From assembly GCF_001522865.1 (NCBI RefSeq), contig NZ_LOWB01000033.1, forward strand, positions 58,371-122,370: a stretch of DNA of 64,000 bases, read 5' to 3'. Below the pieces are notes generated by a model that saw nothing but the letters and a program-made list of their open reading frames with translations, searched no databases and had not been told where the DNA came from. This DNA is from Burkholderia sp. TSV86 (GTDB lineage Bacteria; Pseudomonadota; Gammaproteobacteria; Burkholderiales; Burkholderiaceae). Shown here in pieces: positions 48,621-57,375 of the stretch (positions within the stretch are counted from its first letter, which is position 1; every line of letters begins with the position of its first letter). A program made the position numbers and the translations under genes.

Positions 48621-50173
48621 GCGCCGCACCGTTGGTGCCGGCCACGGCGGCGCCGTTAGCGAATCGCGGCCTGCGGCTTGCGTTGCTGACGTTCGCGCTG
48701 TCGCTTGCGACCTTCATCGAGGTGCTCGATTCGACCGTGACGAACGTCGCGGTGCCTGCGATTTCGGGGAGTCTCGGAGTGTCGAACAGTCAGGGCACGT
48801 GGGTGATCAGCTCATATTCCGTCGCCGCAGCGATCGCGGTGCCGCTGACTGGCTGGCTCGCGCGGCGCGTCGGTGAGGCGCGCCTGTTCGTCGCGGCGGT
48901 GATTCTGTTTACGTTGACGTCACTGCTCTGTGCGTTCGCGACCGACATTCGGATGCTGGTCGTCTGCCGAGCGTTGCAGGGGCTGTTCTCCGGGCCGATG
49001 GTGCCGCTGTCGCAGACCATCCTGTTGCGAAGTTTTCCTCCCGAGCGGCGCACGATTGCGCTTGCCTTGTGGGCGATGACGGTGCTGCTTGCGCCGATCT
49101 TCGGGCCAGTGGTGGGCGGCTGGATCATCGACAATTTTTCGTGGCCCTGGATCTTTTTGATCAACCTGCCGATTGGCGTGTTCTCGTTCGCGGTATGCGC
49201 GACGCTGCTGAACCGGGAGCCGGGCGACAAGGCGGCAGGTTCGATCGATGTCGTCGGTATCGCGCTGTTGGTGGTCGGCGTCGGTTCGCTGCAAGCGGTG
49301 CTCGATCTCGGTCATGACCGCGGCTGGTTCGATTCGACGCTGATCGTGACGCTTGCGATCATCGCGGCGTTGTCGCTTGGGTCGCTGTTGATCTGGGAGG
49401 CGGGCGAGGCGCATCCAGTGGTCGATCTGAGCTTGTTTCGTGACCGCACGTTTTCGTTTTGCGTGCTGATCATCTCGCTCGGGATGATGAGTTTTTCGGT
49501 CGTCGGTGTGATTTTTCCGCTGTGGTTGCAGGCTGTGATGGGGTACACGGCGTTCCACGCAGGGCTCGCGACTGCGCCGCTCGGTATTCTGGCACTCGTG
49601 TTTTCGATTCTCGTCGGCATCTATGCGAACCGGTTCGATGCGCGGGTGCTCGTGACGTTTGGCTTTCTCGTGTTCGCTGGCGTGTTGTGGTGGGATGCGC
49701 ATTTCACGCTGAACATGACGTTCACGCAGATCATCACGCCAGGCTTGATACAAGGGATTGGTCTGCCATGTTTTTTTATTCCGCTGACGGCGGCGACATT
49801 ATCACGGATTCCTGACGACAAGCTCGCGGCAGCATCGAGCCTCTCGAATTTCCTTCGCACACTGTCAGCAGCGTTCGGTACGGCGATGAGCGTAACGCTC
49901 TGGGACAACCGCGCAATCTATCATTACGATGTCGTGTCGCAGGCGGTGACGCGCGCGTCGGGCAATACGCAGCGCTTCGTAGCGTCGCTGCACGCGATGG
50001 GATTTGACGGCGCGCGGGAGCTGAGTGTGCTGCACCAGGTCGTGATGCAGCAAGCGTACATGATGGCCACGGGCGATATGTTTTTCATCGCTTGCGTCAC
50101 ATGCGTGGTGCTTGCCGCAATGATGTGGCTGACCCGTCCGAAACGCGGCGCTGCCGCCGCGTTTGGGCATTGA
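48617..50173 (+). CDS. EmrB/QacA-type (DHA2) MFS exporter in the rhl operon
   Basis: 518 residues, fourteen predicted membrane helices. DHA2 motifs: LDSTVTNVAVPAISGSLG in helix 1, GWLARRVGEARLF in the loop after helix 2 and APIFGPVVGGWIID in helix 5. It sits between rhlB and rhlC, as in other Burkholderia rhl clusters. It probably works with the HlyD-type and outer-membrane proteins encoded downstream as a tripartite rhamnolipid pump. Confidence 0.9.
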   Translation: MSAAPLVPATAAPLANRGLRLALLTFALSLATFIEVLDSTVTNVAVPAISGSLGVSNSQGTWVISSYSVAAAIAVPLTGWLARRVGEARLFVAAVILFTLTSLLCAFATDIRMLVVCRALQGLFSGPMVPLSQTILLRSFPPERRTIALALWAMTVLLAPIFGPVVGGWIIDNFSWPWIFLINLPIGVFSFAVCATLLNREPGDKAAGSIDVVGIALLVVGVGSLQAVLDLGHDRGWFDSTLIVTLAIIAALSLGSLLIWEAGEAHPVVDLSLFRDRTFSFCVLIISLGMMSFSVVGVIFPLWLQAVMGYTAFHAGLATAPLGILALVFSILVGIYANRFDARVLVTFGFLVFAGVLWWDAHFTLNMTFTQIITPGLIQGIGLPCFFIPLTAATLSRIPDDKLAAASSLSNFLRTLSAAFGTAMSVTLWDNRAIYHYDVVSQAVTRASGNTQRFVASLHAMGFDGARELSVLHQVVMQQAYMMATGDMFFIACVTCVVLAAMMWLTRPKRGAAAAFGH

Positions 50174-50186
50174 CGGTGGAGCAGCG

Positions 50187-51125
50187 ATGAAGCTCGGCGC
50201 GCTGATCATTCTTTATCATCCGACTGCCGACCAATTAGCTCGTATTGCGAGGATTCGGCGCGAGTGCGATGCACTGGTCGTCGTCGACAATACGCCACAA
50301 CCTGATCAGGCGGCGCGCGCAATGGCTGAGCGAGACGGCGTGACGCTGCTGCATCATGGCAATCGCGGCGGTATCGCCGGTGGATTCAACGCGGGGCTTG
50401 AGGCGCTGTTTCCGGCCGTCGACGCAGTCGCGCTGTTTGATCAGGATTCGACTTTGCCGGACAGGTATTTTCCGACGATGCGCGAGATTGGCTCGAAGCT
50501 CGCGTCGCGGCCGTTTCTCGTCGGTCCGCGCATCTTCGACGAGAATGGGCAATGCTTTCTGCCCGAATTGATGACGAACGGCTTTACGGTACGCCGCGTG
50601 CGGCTGGAGCCGAACGGCGAGATGCAGCGCTGTGCGTTCCTGATTTCGTCGGGCAGCGTGGTGTCGCGCGAAGCATTCCAACTGCTAGGGCGCTTCGACG
50701 AGTCACTCGTCATCGATCACGTCGATACCGAATACTGTTTTCGTGCGCTCGCGAGCAATGTCCCGCTGTATGTGGTGCCGTCGCTTGTGCTGTCCCACCG
50801 GATTGGGGTGCGCAAGCGGCACCAGATTGGTCCGTTTGAATTTACATCGATGAATCATCCGTGGTATCGCCGCTATTACAGTGCACGCAACGCGGTGCGG
50901 CTCGGCATGCAATATGGAATGCGCTATCCCGTGGCAATCGTGCCGAATTTGCTGACGGTTTGGCAAATCGTACAAATCGCGCTGTACGAGCGCGATAAAT
51001 GGACGAAGCTGAGGGGTATTCTGCTGGGCATAGCAGACGGGTTGCTGGGGCGGCTCGGCGCGCTTGAGGATGTACGTCCGCAGTGGACGGCACGTGTTGC
51101 GCAACGCAGCGCGCGTCACGGATGA
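50187..51125 (+). CDS. rhlC: Rhamnosyltransferase 2
   Basis: 312 residues, GT2-family glycosyltransferase. LGALIILYHP begins the nucleotide fold; VVVDNT, the metal-binding region ALFDQDSTLPDRY and DHVDTEYCFRA follow. It adds the second rhamnose to make di-rhamnolipid. The ATG at 50187 has GGTGGAG upstream. Overlaps the next gene by four bases, so the operon is tightly coupled. Confidence 0.9.
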   Translation: MKLGALIILYHPTADQLARIARIRRECDALVVVDNTPQPDQAARAMAERDGVTLLHHGNRGGIAGGFNAGLEALFPAVDAVALFDQDSTLPDRYFPTMREIGSKLASRPFLVGPRIFDENGQCFLPELMTNGFTVRRVRLEPNGEMQRCAFLISSGSVVSREAFQLLGRFDESLVIDHVDTEYCFRALASNVPLYVVPSLVLSHRIGVRKRHQIGPFEFTSMNHPWYRRYYSARNAVRLGMQYGMRYPVAIVPNLLTVWQIVQIALYERDKWTKLRGILLGIADGLLGRLGALEDVRPQWTARVAQRSARHG

Positions 51126-52726
51126 CGACGCTGATGAGGAGGCTGTCGAATATGGGTTTGCGCGCTTGGGTCGGGGTGGCCGCGCTCTCATTGGTGTGCG
51201 CCGGCTGCGCGCCGTCGGGTTTTCTCCCGTCGTTCGCGCCGCGCACGCCGGCGAGCGACGCGCTCGCGCATACCGCGCCCGGCTCGCCCGACGGCGAGTG
51301 GCCTGCGCCTGACTGGGTCGCCCGGCTCGGCGATCCGCAGCTTGACGCACTCGTGGCCGATGCGCTGCGCGACAATCCGGATCTGCAGGCGGCGCGCGCG
51401 CGAATCGACATTGCCCAGGCGCAGTTGCAGCAATTCTCGTCGTTGACGGGATTGACGGGCACCAGCGCGCTGTCCGTCAGCAAGGCGCGCATGCCGCAAT
51501 CCGACGACGTCGCCAACGTGTCGGTTCAAGGCTATCAGGTGCCGGTGCAGTTGTTTGGCGATCCGGTGGTGTCGCCGTCGTCGCTGTTCGTCGCGCTTCA
51601 TTATCAGCTCGACTTGTGGGGCAGCAACGCGGCCGCAACGCGAGGGCTGGTGTCGATGCGCGAGGCGGCGCGCGTCGATGCGCAGCAGGCACGGCTCACG
51701 CTGACGGTCGCGCTCGTCACGCTGTATTGCCAGCTCGACCACGCGTATGCGATGCGCGATTTGCTCAATGAGAAGCTTGCCGCGAGCGATCAAGTCGACG
51801 CAGTGCTGCGCGAACGCGCGGCGCGCGGCATCGATAACGCGTATGACGCGAACGACGCGACGCTCAAGCGCAACCGGCTGCGCGCGCAGGTGCAGCTCAA
51901 CGACGAGCGCTTGCAATTGACCGGGCTGCAGCTCGGCGCGCTGTCGGGGCGCGGACCCGAGGCTGGGCTGTCGCTGAAGCGGCCGCATCTCGCACCGCTT
52001 GCCGATGCGCCGCTGCCGCCGCGGTTGTCACTCGACCTGATGGGGCGCCGGCCCGACATCGTCGCGGCGCGGTTGCGCGTCGAGGCCGCTTATGCGAATC
52101 TTGATTCGACACGCGCGCAGTTCTACCCGGACGTGAATCTCGCCGCGTTCGGCGGGCTTTTCTCGCTGACGCCGGCTGGGCTGTTTTCGAGGAAGGCGCT
52201 CGCGGGCTCGATCGGCCCGGCGATCTCGCTGCCGATCTTCGACCGCGGCAGGCTCAAGGCGAAGCTTGGCGAGGACGCCGGCCGCGCGGACGTCGCGATC
52301 GCGCTGTACAACAAGACTGTCGACGATGCACTCGGTCAGGTCGCGCAGCAGATGACGTCGCTGCGCTCGGTCGATGCGCTTCTCGCGCATCAGGCGCAGT
52401 CGGTCGATGCGGCCGCGAAGATCGCCTCGGTTGCCACGCAGCGACACCGGCGCGGCCTGATGATGATGCGCGACGTGAACCTCGCACGGTTGTCGCTGAT
52501 CGACGAGCGTATGCAGCTCGTTGAGTTGCGCGCGCGGCGGCGCACGTTGCGCGTCGGGCTGATCGGCGCGCTTGGCGGCGGTTTCGACGCAGGCCCGGAT
52601 GCAGCCGCGCCGCCCGCGCCGGGCCGGCGCAAGCCGCTTGCCGGCGCGCCCCGTCACGATGGTGACAGTGCGCCGTCCGCGTTGTCTGAACAACACGCTC
52701 GTCCGAACGATACAAGACTCGACTGA
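51122..52726 (+). CDS. NodT-family outer-membrane efflux lipoprotein
   Basis: 534 residues. A lipoprotein signal peptide ends in lipobox LVCAGC (residues ~23-28). The TolC-like repeats follow: PDLQAARARIDIAQAQLQ, FVALHYQLDLWG, LMGRRPDIVAARLRVEAA and SLPIFDRGRLKAKL. It forms the outer-membrane channel of a tripartite pump. ATGA overlap with rhlC; the next gene starts directly at its stop. The C-terminal 40 residues are Pro/Ala-rich and atypical. Confidence 0.9.
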   Translation: MTTLMRRLSNMGLRAWVGVAALSLVCAGCAPSGFLPSFAPRTPASDALAHTAPGSPDGEWPAPDWVARLGDPQLDALVADALRDNPDLQAARARIDIAQAQLQQFSSLTGLTGTSALSVSKARMPQSDDVANVSVQGYQVPVQLFGDPVVSPSSLFVALHYQLDLWGSNAAATRGLVSMREAARVDAQQARLTLTVALVTLYCQLDHAYAMRDLLNEKLAASDQVDAVLRERAARGIDNAYDANDATLKRNRLRAQVQLNDERLQLTGLQLGALSGRGPEAGLSLKRPHLAPLADAPLPPRLSLDLMGRRPDIVAARLRVEAAYANLDSTRAQFYPDVNLAAFGGLFSLTPAGLFSRKALAGSIGPAISLPIFDRGRLKAKLGEDAGRADVAIALYNKTVDDALGQVAQQMTSLRSVDALLAHQAQSVDAAAKIASVATQRHRRGLMMMRDVNLARLSLIDERMQLVELRARRRTLRVGLIGALGGGFDAGPDAAAPPAPGRRKPLAGAPRHDGDSAPSALSEQHARPNDTRLD

Positions 52727-53923
52727 ATGCACGCCGACAACCACGTTCACCAAGATCCGATCGTCGCTCAGCGCGAGGCTGAAGCGCTTGAGAAAAAGCG
52801 CGCAACGCGCCGGCGCCGTTTCACGATATTTTTTGGCCTCGTCGCGCTGATCGCGATCGGCGCGGGCGTGCACTGGTTTCTCAGCGCGCGCTTCAACGAG
52901 GAAACCGACGATGCATATGTTGCCGGCAACGTCGTGCAGATTGCCGCACAGACGGCCGGCACGGTCACCGACATCCTCGTGGCCGATACGCAGCAGGTAA
53001 AAGCCGGTCAGACGCTCGTGAAACTCGACGACACCGAGGCATCGGCTTCGCTCGAGCAGGCGCGCGCGCAACTCGCGCAAGCGGTGCGGCAGGTGACGAA
53101 CACGCGTGTTTCGATGGGCATGTACGAACAGACGGTGAAGGCGCGCGAGGCCGACCTGAAGCTGGCGCAGCAGGCGTATGCGGCGCGTGCCGGCGCGTCG
53201 GTCGAAGTGGTCGCGCCGGAGGAACTGGCGCGGGCGAAATCGGCGCTTGCAGGCGCGCAGGCGGCGCTTGCCGGTGCGCAGGCGCAGCTCGACGCGGCGC
53301 GCACGTTCGGCCCCGAGCGTCCTGTCGACCAGGCGCCGAGCGTGCAGCAGGCGGCCGCGCAATTCAAACTCGCGTTTCGCAACCTGAAGCGCACGACGAT
53401 CATATCGCCCGTTGACGGAACGGTCGGGCAGCGTTCGGTGCAGATCGGTCAGCAGGTGGGGCCTGGTGTGCCGCTGATGTCTGTCGTGCAGTTGCGGCAG
53501 GTTTGGGTCGACGCGAATTTCAAGGAAGGGCAGCTTCGGCATATGCGGGTGGGGCAGCCGGTGCGGCTGGTCTCGGATCTGTACGGCTCGCAAATCGTGT
53601 ACCGAGGGCGGGTGGAAGGTTTCTCCGCGGGAACGGGAAGCGCGTTCTCGATGCTGCCGTCGCAGAACGCGGCGGGAAATTGGATCAAGGTCGTGCAGCG
53701 GGTGCCGGTGGTCATCTCGCTCGATCCAGCACAGCTTGCCGCGCATCCGTTGCGTGTCGGGCTGTCGATGCAGGTGACGGTCGATACGCGGGAGCGCGGC
53801 GGCCATTTGCTGGACAGCGAAGCGCCGCTGCCGGCGCTTGGCACGCGCGTGCACGACAGCTACGCGAGCGAGGCGGACGCGGCGGCCGACGCGGTGATTC
53901 GGGAAAACAGCGGACGGTGGTAA
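52727..53923 (+). CDS. EmrA/HlyD-type membrane fusion protein
   Basis: 398 residues. One N-terminal membrane anchor (~28-48, FTIFFGLVALIAIGAGVHWF), then the biotinyl-lipoyl-like strand TVTDILVADTQQVKAGQTLVKLD, a long coiled-coil hairpin (~95-190) and the beta-barrel TIISPVDGTVGQRSVQIGQ. It bridges the EmrB-like MFS protein and NodT channel. Last gene of the rhl operon, immediately abutting the channel gene. Confidence 0.92.
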   Translation: MHADNHVHQDPIVAQREAEALEKKRATRRRRFTIFFGLVALIAIGAGVHWFLSARFNEETDDAYVAGNVVQIAAQTAGTVTDILVADTQQVKAGQTLVKLDDTEASASLEQARAQLAQAVRQVTNTRVSMGMYEQTVKAREADLKLAQQAYAARAGASVEVVAPEELARAKSALAGAQAALAGAQAQLDAARTFGPERPVDQAPSVQQAAAQFKLAFRNLKRTTIISPVDGTVGQRSVQIGQQVGPGVPLMSVVQLRQVWVDANFKEGQLRHMRVGQPVRLVSDLYGSQIVYRGRVEGFSAGTGSAFSMLPSQNAAGNWIKVVQRVPVVISLDPAQLAAHPLRVGLSMQVTVDTRERGGHLLDSEAPLPALGTRVHDSYASEADAAADAVIRENSGRW

Positions 53924-54479
53924 ATGGGGGGGGGCCGGCCGCGAGCGCTGTTTCGCAAGCGCGTCTACGTTGCATGCACAACGGCGGATCGAGCCGGTGC
54001 GCACCGATGATGACCGAGCGTGTCGGATAACGAAACATCCGCGGCGATGCGGCGCACCGTTGGGTTTGATTCGACGATTCGGCTGTGAGCAGCCGTTTCT
54101 ACGGGGCGTTGATCGGAAAAACGCTCTATTGGTGTTTCCGGGCAATCGTAATCGTAGCGGGATTGCCCGCAAGACGATTGCACGCGTCGGCTTCGATCGC
54201 CGTTTGAGCGCTCGGCCGCAGCCGCCGACCTTTGCTCAGTTCGACCGTTTCTTCCGCCTGTTCGACGCAATCCGCCTATTCAGGCCGCTTCGTATGCGGG
54301 GTGATTCGCGAAGTCATTTCTATCGTTTGTTCGTTATCCGTTCTTTTGAAATGAAAAATAATTAGTTCGGCTTTTTCGTCGTCTCTCTCATAGTGGGTGC
54401 CTGATGGCTATAGACGGCATCGGTCGTCAAGCCTGCCCCATATTTCGTGCGCCACGCGCGATATTCCGAAGGAGACGCC
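53924..54479. other. Intergenic region upstream of the encapsulin operon
   Basis: About 555 bases, GC-rich at first and AT-richer from 54300. It should contain the operon promoter; no gene or clear operator was recognised. A G-run (53927-53935) follows the rhl operon stop. Confidence 0.5.
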
Positions 54480-54950
54480 ATGACGGTCGAACTCGACGAA
54501 CGCACCACTCATCCAATACTCGAAGCCGCGCGCGAAGCCGCTCGCGAGGCGGGATTGCCTTATGCGGGCGGCGTATCGCCGCAGGACGCATGGGCGCTTG
54601 TCACGGCCGGCGGCGTATTGCTCGTCGACGTGCGCACGGCCGAAGAGCGCGCGTTTGTCGGCCACGTGCCCGACAGCCTGCACGTGCCCTGGGCCACCGG
54701 CACGAGCCTGACGCGCAATCCGCGCTTCGTGCGCGAACTCGAGGCGAAAGCAGGCGGTAAGGATACGGTCGTGCTGCTGCTGTGCCGCAGCGGCAATCGC
54801 TCGGCGCAGGCCGCCGAGGCTGCCGCGAAGGCCGGCTTTTCGCAGGTTTTCAATGTGCTCGAAGGCTTCGAGGGCGATCTCGACGACGCTGGCCACCGCG
54901 GCGCAATCAACGGCTGGCGCTTGCACGGCTTGCCGTGGCGGCAAAGCTGA
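54480..54950 (+). CDS. Rhodanese-domain sulfurtransferase
   Basis: 156 residues. A single rhodanese domain: LLVDVRTAEERAFVGHVPDS leads to the active-site loop CRSGNRS with catalytic C102. Moves sulfane sulfur via a Cys persulfide. GGAG precedes the ATG at 54480. First gene of the operon with serine acetyltransferase, encapsulin and cysteine desulfurase; rhodaneses recur in family 2A encapsulin loci. Confidence 0.9.
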   Translation: MTVELDERTTHPILEAAREAAREAGLPYAGGVSPQDAWALVTAGGVLLVDVRTAEERAFVGHVPDSLHVPWATGTSLTRNPRFVRELEAKAGGKDTVVLLLCRSGNRSAQAAEAAAKAGFSQVFNVLEGFEGDLDDAGHRGAINGWRLHGLPWRQS

Positions 54951-55026
54951 TGCGCGGGGGCGCGCGCAGGTAGAGAATCAATCGCAATGCAGGTGAACTG
55001 CATATATAGACTGAGGGGCGGCAACC

Positions 55027-56013
55027 GTGGCGGTATTCGATATCGACGACATCGTTCAATCGCTTCAGACCGTGCGCCAACGCTGGCGCGAAGTGCAGCG
55101 GCGCTCGCTGGAGCCCGGCGGGCGCGAGTTTCCGGCGCGCGAGGCGCTCGCGGATATCGTCGACGCATTGAAAGGCGTGCTGTTTCCGATGCGGCTGGGG
55201 CCACCCGAACTTCGTCAGGAAAGCGAAAACTTCTATATCAGCCACGCGCTCGACGATGCGCTGCACGCGCTTCTTGCGCAGGCGCGGCTTGAGCTGCGCT
55301 ACAGGGCTCGGCACGATACCACGCCGCCGGCCGACGCCGCGATCGACGCGAATGCCGCAACCGCGGTGCGCGCATTCGCCGCCCGGCTGGCGGAGATTCG
55401 CGCGCTACTCGATTCCGACGTGCTCGCCGCGTTTCATGGCGATCCGGCGGCAGGCAGCGTGGATGAGGTGTTGCTCTGCTATCCCGGCGTGCTCGCGATG
55501 ATCCATCACCGGCTTGCCCATGCCCTGTACCGCCTCGGGCTGCCGTTGCTCGCGCGCATCGTCGCCGAGCATGCGCATGCGCAGACTGGCATCGACATTC
55601 ATCCTGGTGCACAGATCGGCGCGGGATTCTTCATCGATCACGGCACGGGTGTCGTGATCGGCGAGACCGCGATCATCGGCGAGCGGGTGCGCGTCTATCA
55701 AGCGGTGACGCTCGGCGCGAAGCGCTTTCCACGTGATGCGGCCGGCCATCTCGAAAAAGGGCTCGCGCGTCATCCGATCGTCGAGGACGATGTCGTCATT
55801 TATGCGGGCGCGACGATTCTCGGCCGCGTCACGATCGGCAAGGGCGCGGTGATCGGTGGCAACGTCTGGATCACACAGGACGTCGCGCCCGGCAGCCATG
55901 TCACGCAGGCCGTCACGCGCAACGATCCGGCCCGGCTGGCCGATACCGCGCTGCCGTCACCGCAGGCGCAAGGCGTGGGCGGCGCGGCGCTGTCGTCGGC
56001 GGGAGTGCAGTGA
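55027..56013 (+). CDS. Serine O-acetyltransferase (EpsC/CysE type)
   Basis: 328 residues. The N-terminal ~180 residues are helical; the C-terminal left-handed beta-helix has hexapeptide repeats and the active-site stretch GIDIHPGAQIGAGFFIDHG (catalytic Asp/His pair), then VYQAVTLGAKRFPRD and HPIVEDDVVIYAGATILG. Makes O-acetylserine from serine and acetyl-CoA, the precursor of cysteine. GTG start at 55027, GAGGGG upstream. It supplies the cysteine branch beside the desulfurase; the gene's stop overlaps the Xre gene start. Confidence 0.9.
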   Translation: MAVFDIDDIVQSLQTVRQRWREVQRRSLEPGGREFPAREALADIVDALKGVLFPMRLGPPELRQESENFYISHALDDALHALLAQARLELRYRARHDTTPPADAAIDANAATAVRAFAARLAEIRALLDSDVLAAFHGDPAAGSVDEVLLCYPGVLAMIHHRLAHALYRLGLPLLARIVAEHAHAQTGIDIHPGAQIGAGFFIDHGTGVVIGETAIIGERVRVYQAVTLGAKRFPRDAAGHLEKGLARHPIVEDDVVIYAGATILGRVTIGKGAVIGGNVWITQDVAPGSHVTQAVTRNDPARLADTALPSPQAQGVGGAALSSAGVQ

Positions 56014-56300
56014 TGACAGCGCTCATTCAACGCTTTGGCGCGGCGATTCGCGCGTTGCGCGAATCGCGCGCGTGGTCGCAGGAGCAACTCGCTGAGCATG
56101 CGGGGCTGAATCGTTCGTATGTCGGCGAAATCGAGCGCGGCACCGCGATTGCGTCCATCGTTACCGTCGACAAGCTCGCACGCGCGTTCGATGTGCCGAT
56201 CGCGCGCTTATTGCCGCCTGCCGTCGAAATATCCGATCAACCGCTGCCTGGCCTCGGTGCGTCGGGCGCACCGAGCCGGCGTTGCGCTGATCCGAGTTGA
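56013..56300 (+). CDS. Xre-family HTH regulator
   Basis: 95 residues. A Cro/CI-type HTH at residues ~7-62 (FGAAIRALRESRAWSQEQLAEHA, then GLNRSYVGEIERG). The tail is short and disordered. The ATG shares one base with the stop of the acetyltransferase gene, so it is translated with it. Probably controls the operon. Confidence 0.85.
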   Translation: MTALIQRFGAAIRALRESRAWSQEQLAEHAGLNRSYVGEIERGTAIASIVTVDKLARAFDVPIARLLPPAVEISDQPLPGLGASGAPSRRCADPS

Positions 56301-56442
56301 ATTTTCAGCGTCGAGTTTCGCTTCCAATCGTTGAATGTTGACGGCTATAGCATGTTGAGCCGCCCAAATCACGTCTCGATAATGCAAATGCATTCTCGTG
56401 ATAAGCATTTCTCTTTTTGTTCTAAGAAATCCGGAGTTACCT

Positions 56443-57375
56443 ATGTCGACGACCGTGGGCGCCCAGACGGCGCTCGGCGACAACGCAGCACGGCAACTCG
56501 CCAATGCCACCAAGACTGTTCCGCAGCTTTCCACGATTACGCCGCGTTGGCTGACGCATTTGCTGCAATGGGTGCCGGTCGAGGCCGGCATTTACCGGCT
56601 CAATCAGGTGAAGAATCCCGAAGCCGTGCGCGCCGCCTGCACCGCGCGGGAGGACGAAGGAACACTGCCGACCACATTCGTGCCTTACGAGGAAGAGCCG
56701 CGCGAATATTTTCTGAATGCCGTAAGCACGGTGCTCGACGTGCATACGCGGATTTCTGATCTATATAGCAGTCCGCACGATCAGATCAAGGAACAGCTCC
56801 GTCTGACGATCGAAACGATCAAGGAACTGCAGGAAAGCCAGCTCATCAACAATCCGGACTATGGACTCCTTGCGAATGTCGCTGAAGAGCAGCGCGTGTT
56901 TCCGCTGACGGGCGCGCCCACGCCCGACGACCTGGACGAACTGCTGACAAAGGTATGGAAGGAGCCCGCGTTCTTCCTCACGCATCCGCTCGCGATTGCC
57001 GCGTTCGGCCGTGAGTGCACGCGGCGCGGCGTGCCGCCGCCGACCATCAGTCTGTTCGGCTCGCAATTCCTCACGTGGCGCGGCATTCCGCTGATTCCGT
57101 CGGACAAGGTGCCGGTGGCCGATGGCAAGACCAAGATTCTGCTGCTGCGCGTGGGCGACAAGCGGCAGGGCGTCGTCGGCCTCTACCAGCCGGGCGTGGC
57201 GGGCGAGCAGGGGCCGGGGCTGTCGGTCCGCTTCATGGGGATCAACAATCAGGCGATCGCGTCGTATCTGATTTCGCTTTATTGCTCGCTTGCCGTCCAT
57301 TCGCCGGATGCGCTGGCTGTCCTCGATGACGTGGAGATCGGCAAGTACCATGACTATCCGGACACCTACCGTTAA
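56443..57375 (+). CDS. Family 2A encapsulin shell protein (SrpI-like)
   Basis: 310 residues, the size of SrpI-type shells. HK97-fold protein that self-assembles into an icosahedral compartment. Recognised from the N-terminal arm (STITPRWLTHLLQWVPVEAG), YRLNQVKNPEAV, a long spine helix (HDQIKEQLRLTIETIKELQE), FFLTHPLAIAAFGRECTRRG, SLFGSQFLTWRGIPLIPSDK and the C-terminal PDALAVLDDVEIGKYHDYP. GGAG six bases before the ATG fixes the start at 56443. The next gene, encoding its likely cargo, overlaps it by 26 bases. By family it packages cysteine desulfurase and can store sulfur. Confidence 0.88.
   Translation: MSTTVGAQTALGDNAARQLANATKTVPQLSTITPRWLTHLLQWVPVEAGIYRLNQVKNPEAVRAACTAREDEGTLPTTFVPYEEEPREYFLNAVSTVLDVHTRISDLYSSPHDQIKEQLRLTIETIKELQESQLINNPDYGLLANVAEEQRVFPLTGAPTPDDLDELLTKVWKEPAFFLTHPLAIAAFGRECTRRGVPPPTISLFGSQFLTWRGIPLIPSDKVPVADGKTKILLLRVGDKRQGVVGLYQPGVAGEQGPGLSVRFMGINNQAIASYLISLYCSLAVHSPDALAVLDDVEIGKYHDYPDTYR

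Noticed and set aside
52028..54172. Very long minus-strand frame (714 codons) opposite the efflux genes
   Set aside because: It is the Arg/His-rich mirror of two well-supported plus-strand genes in high-GC DNA, with no motif or ribosome site.
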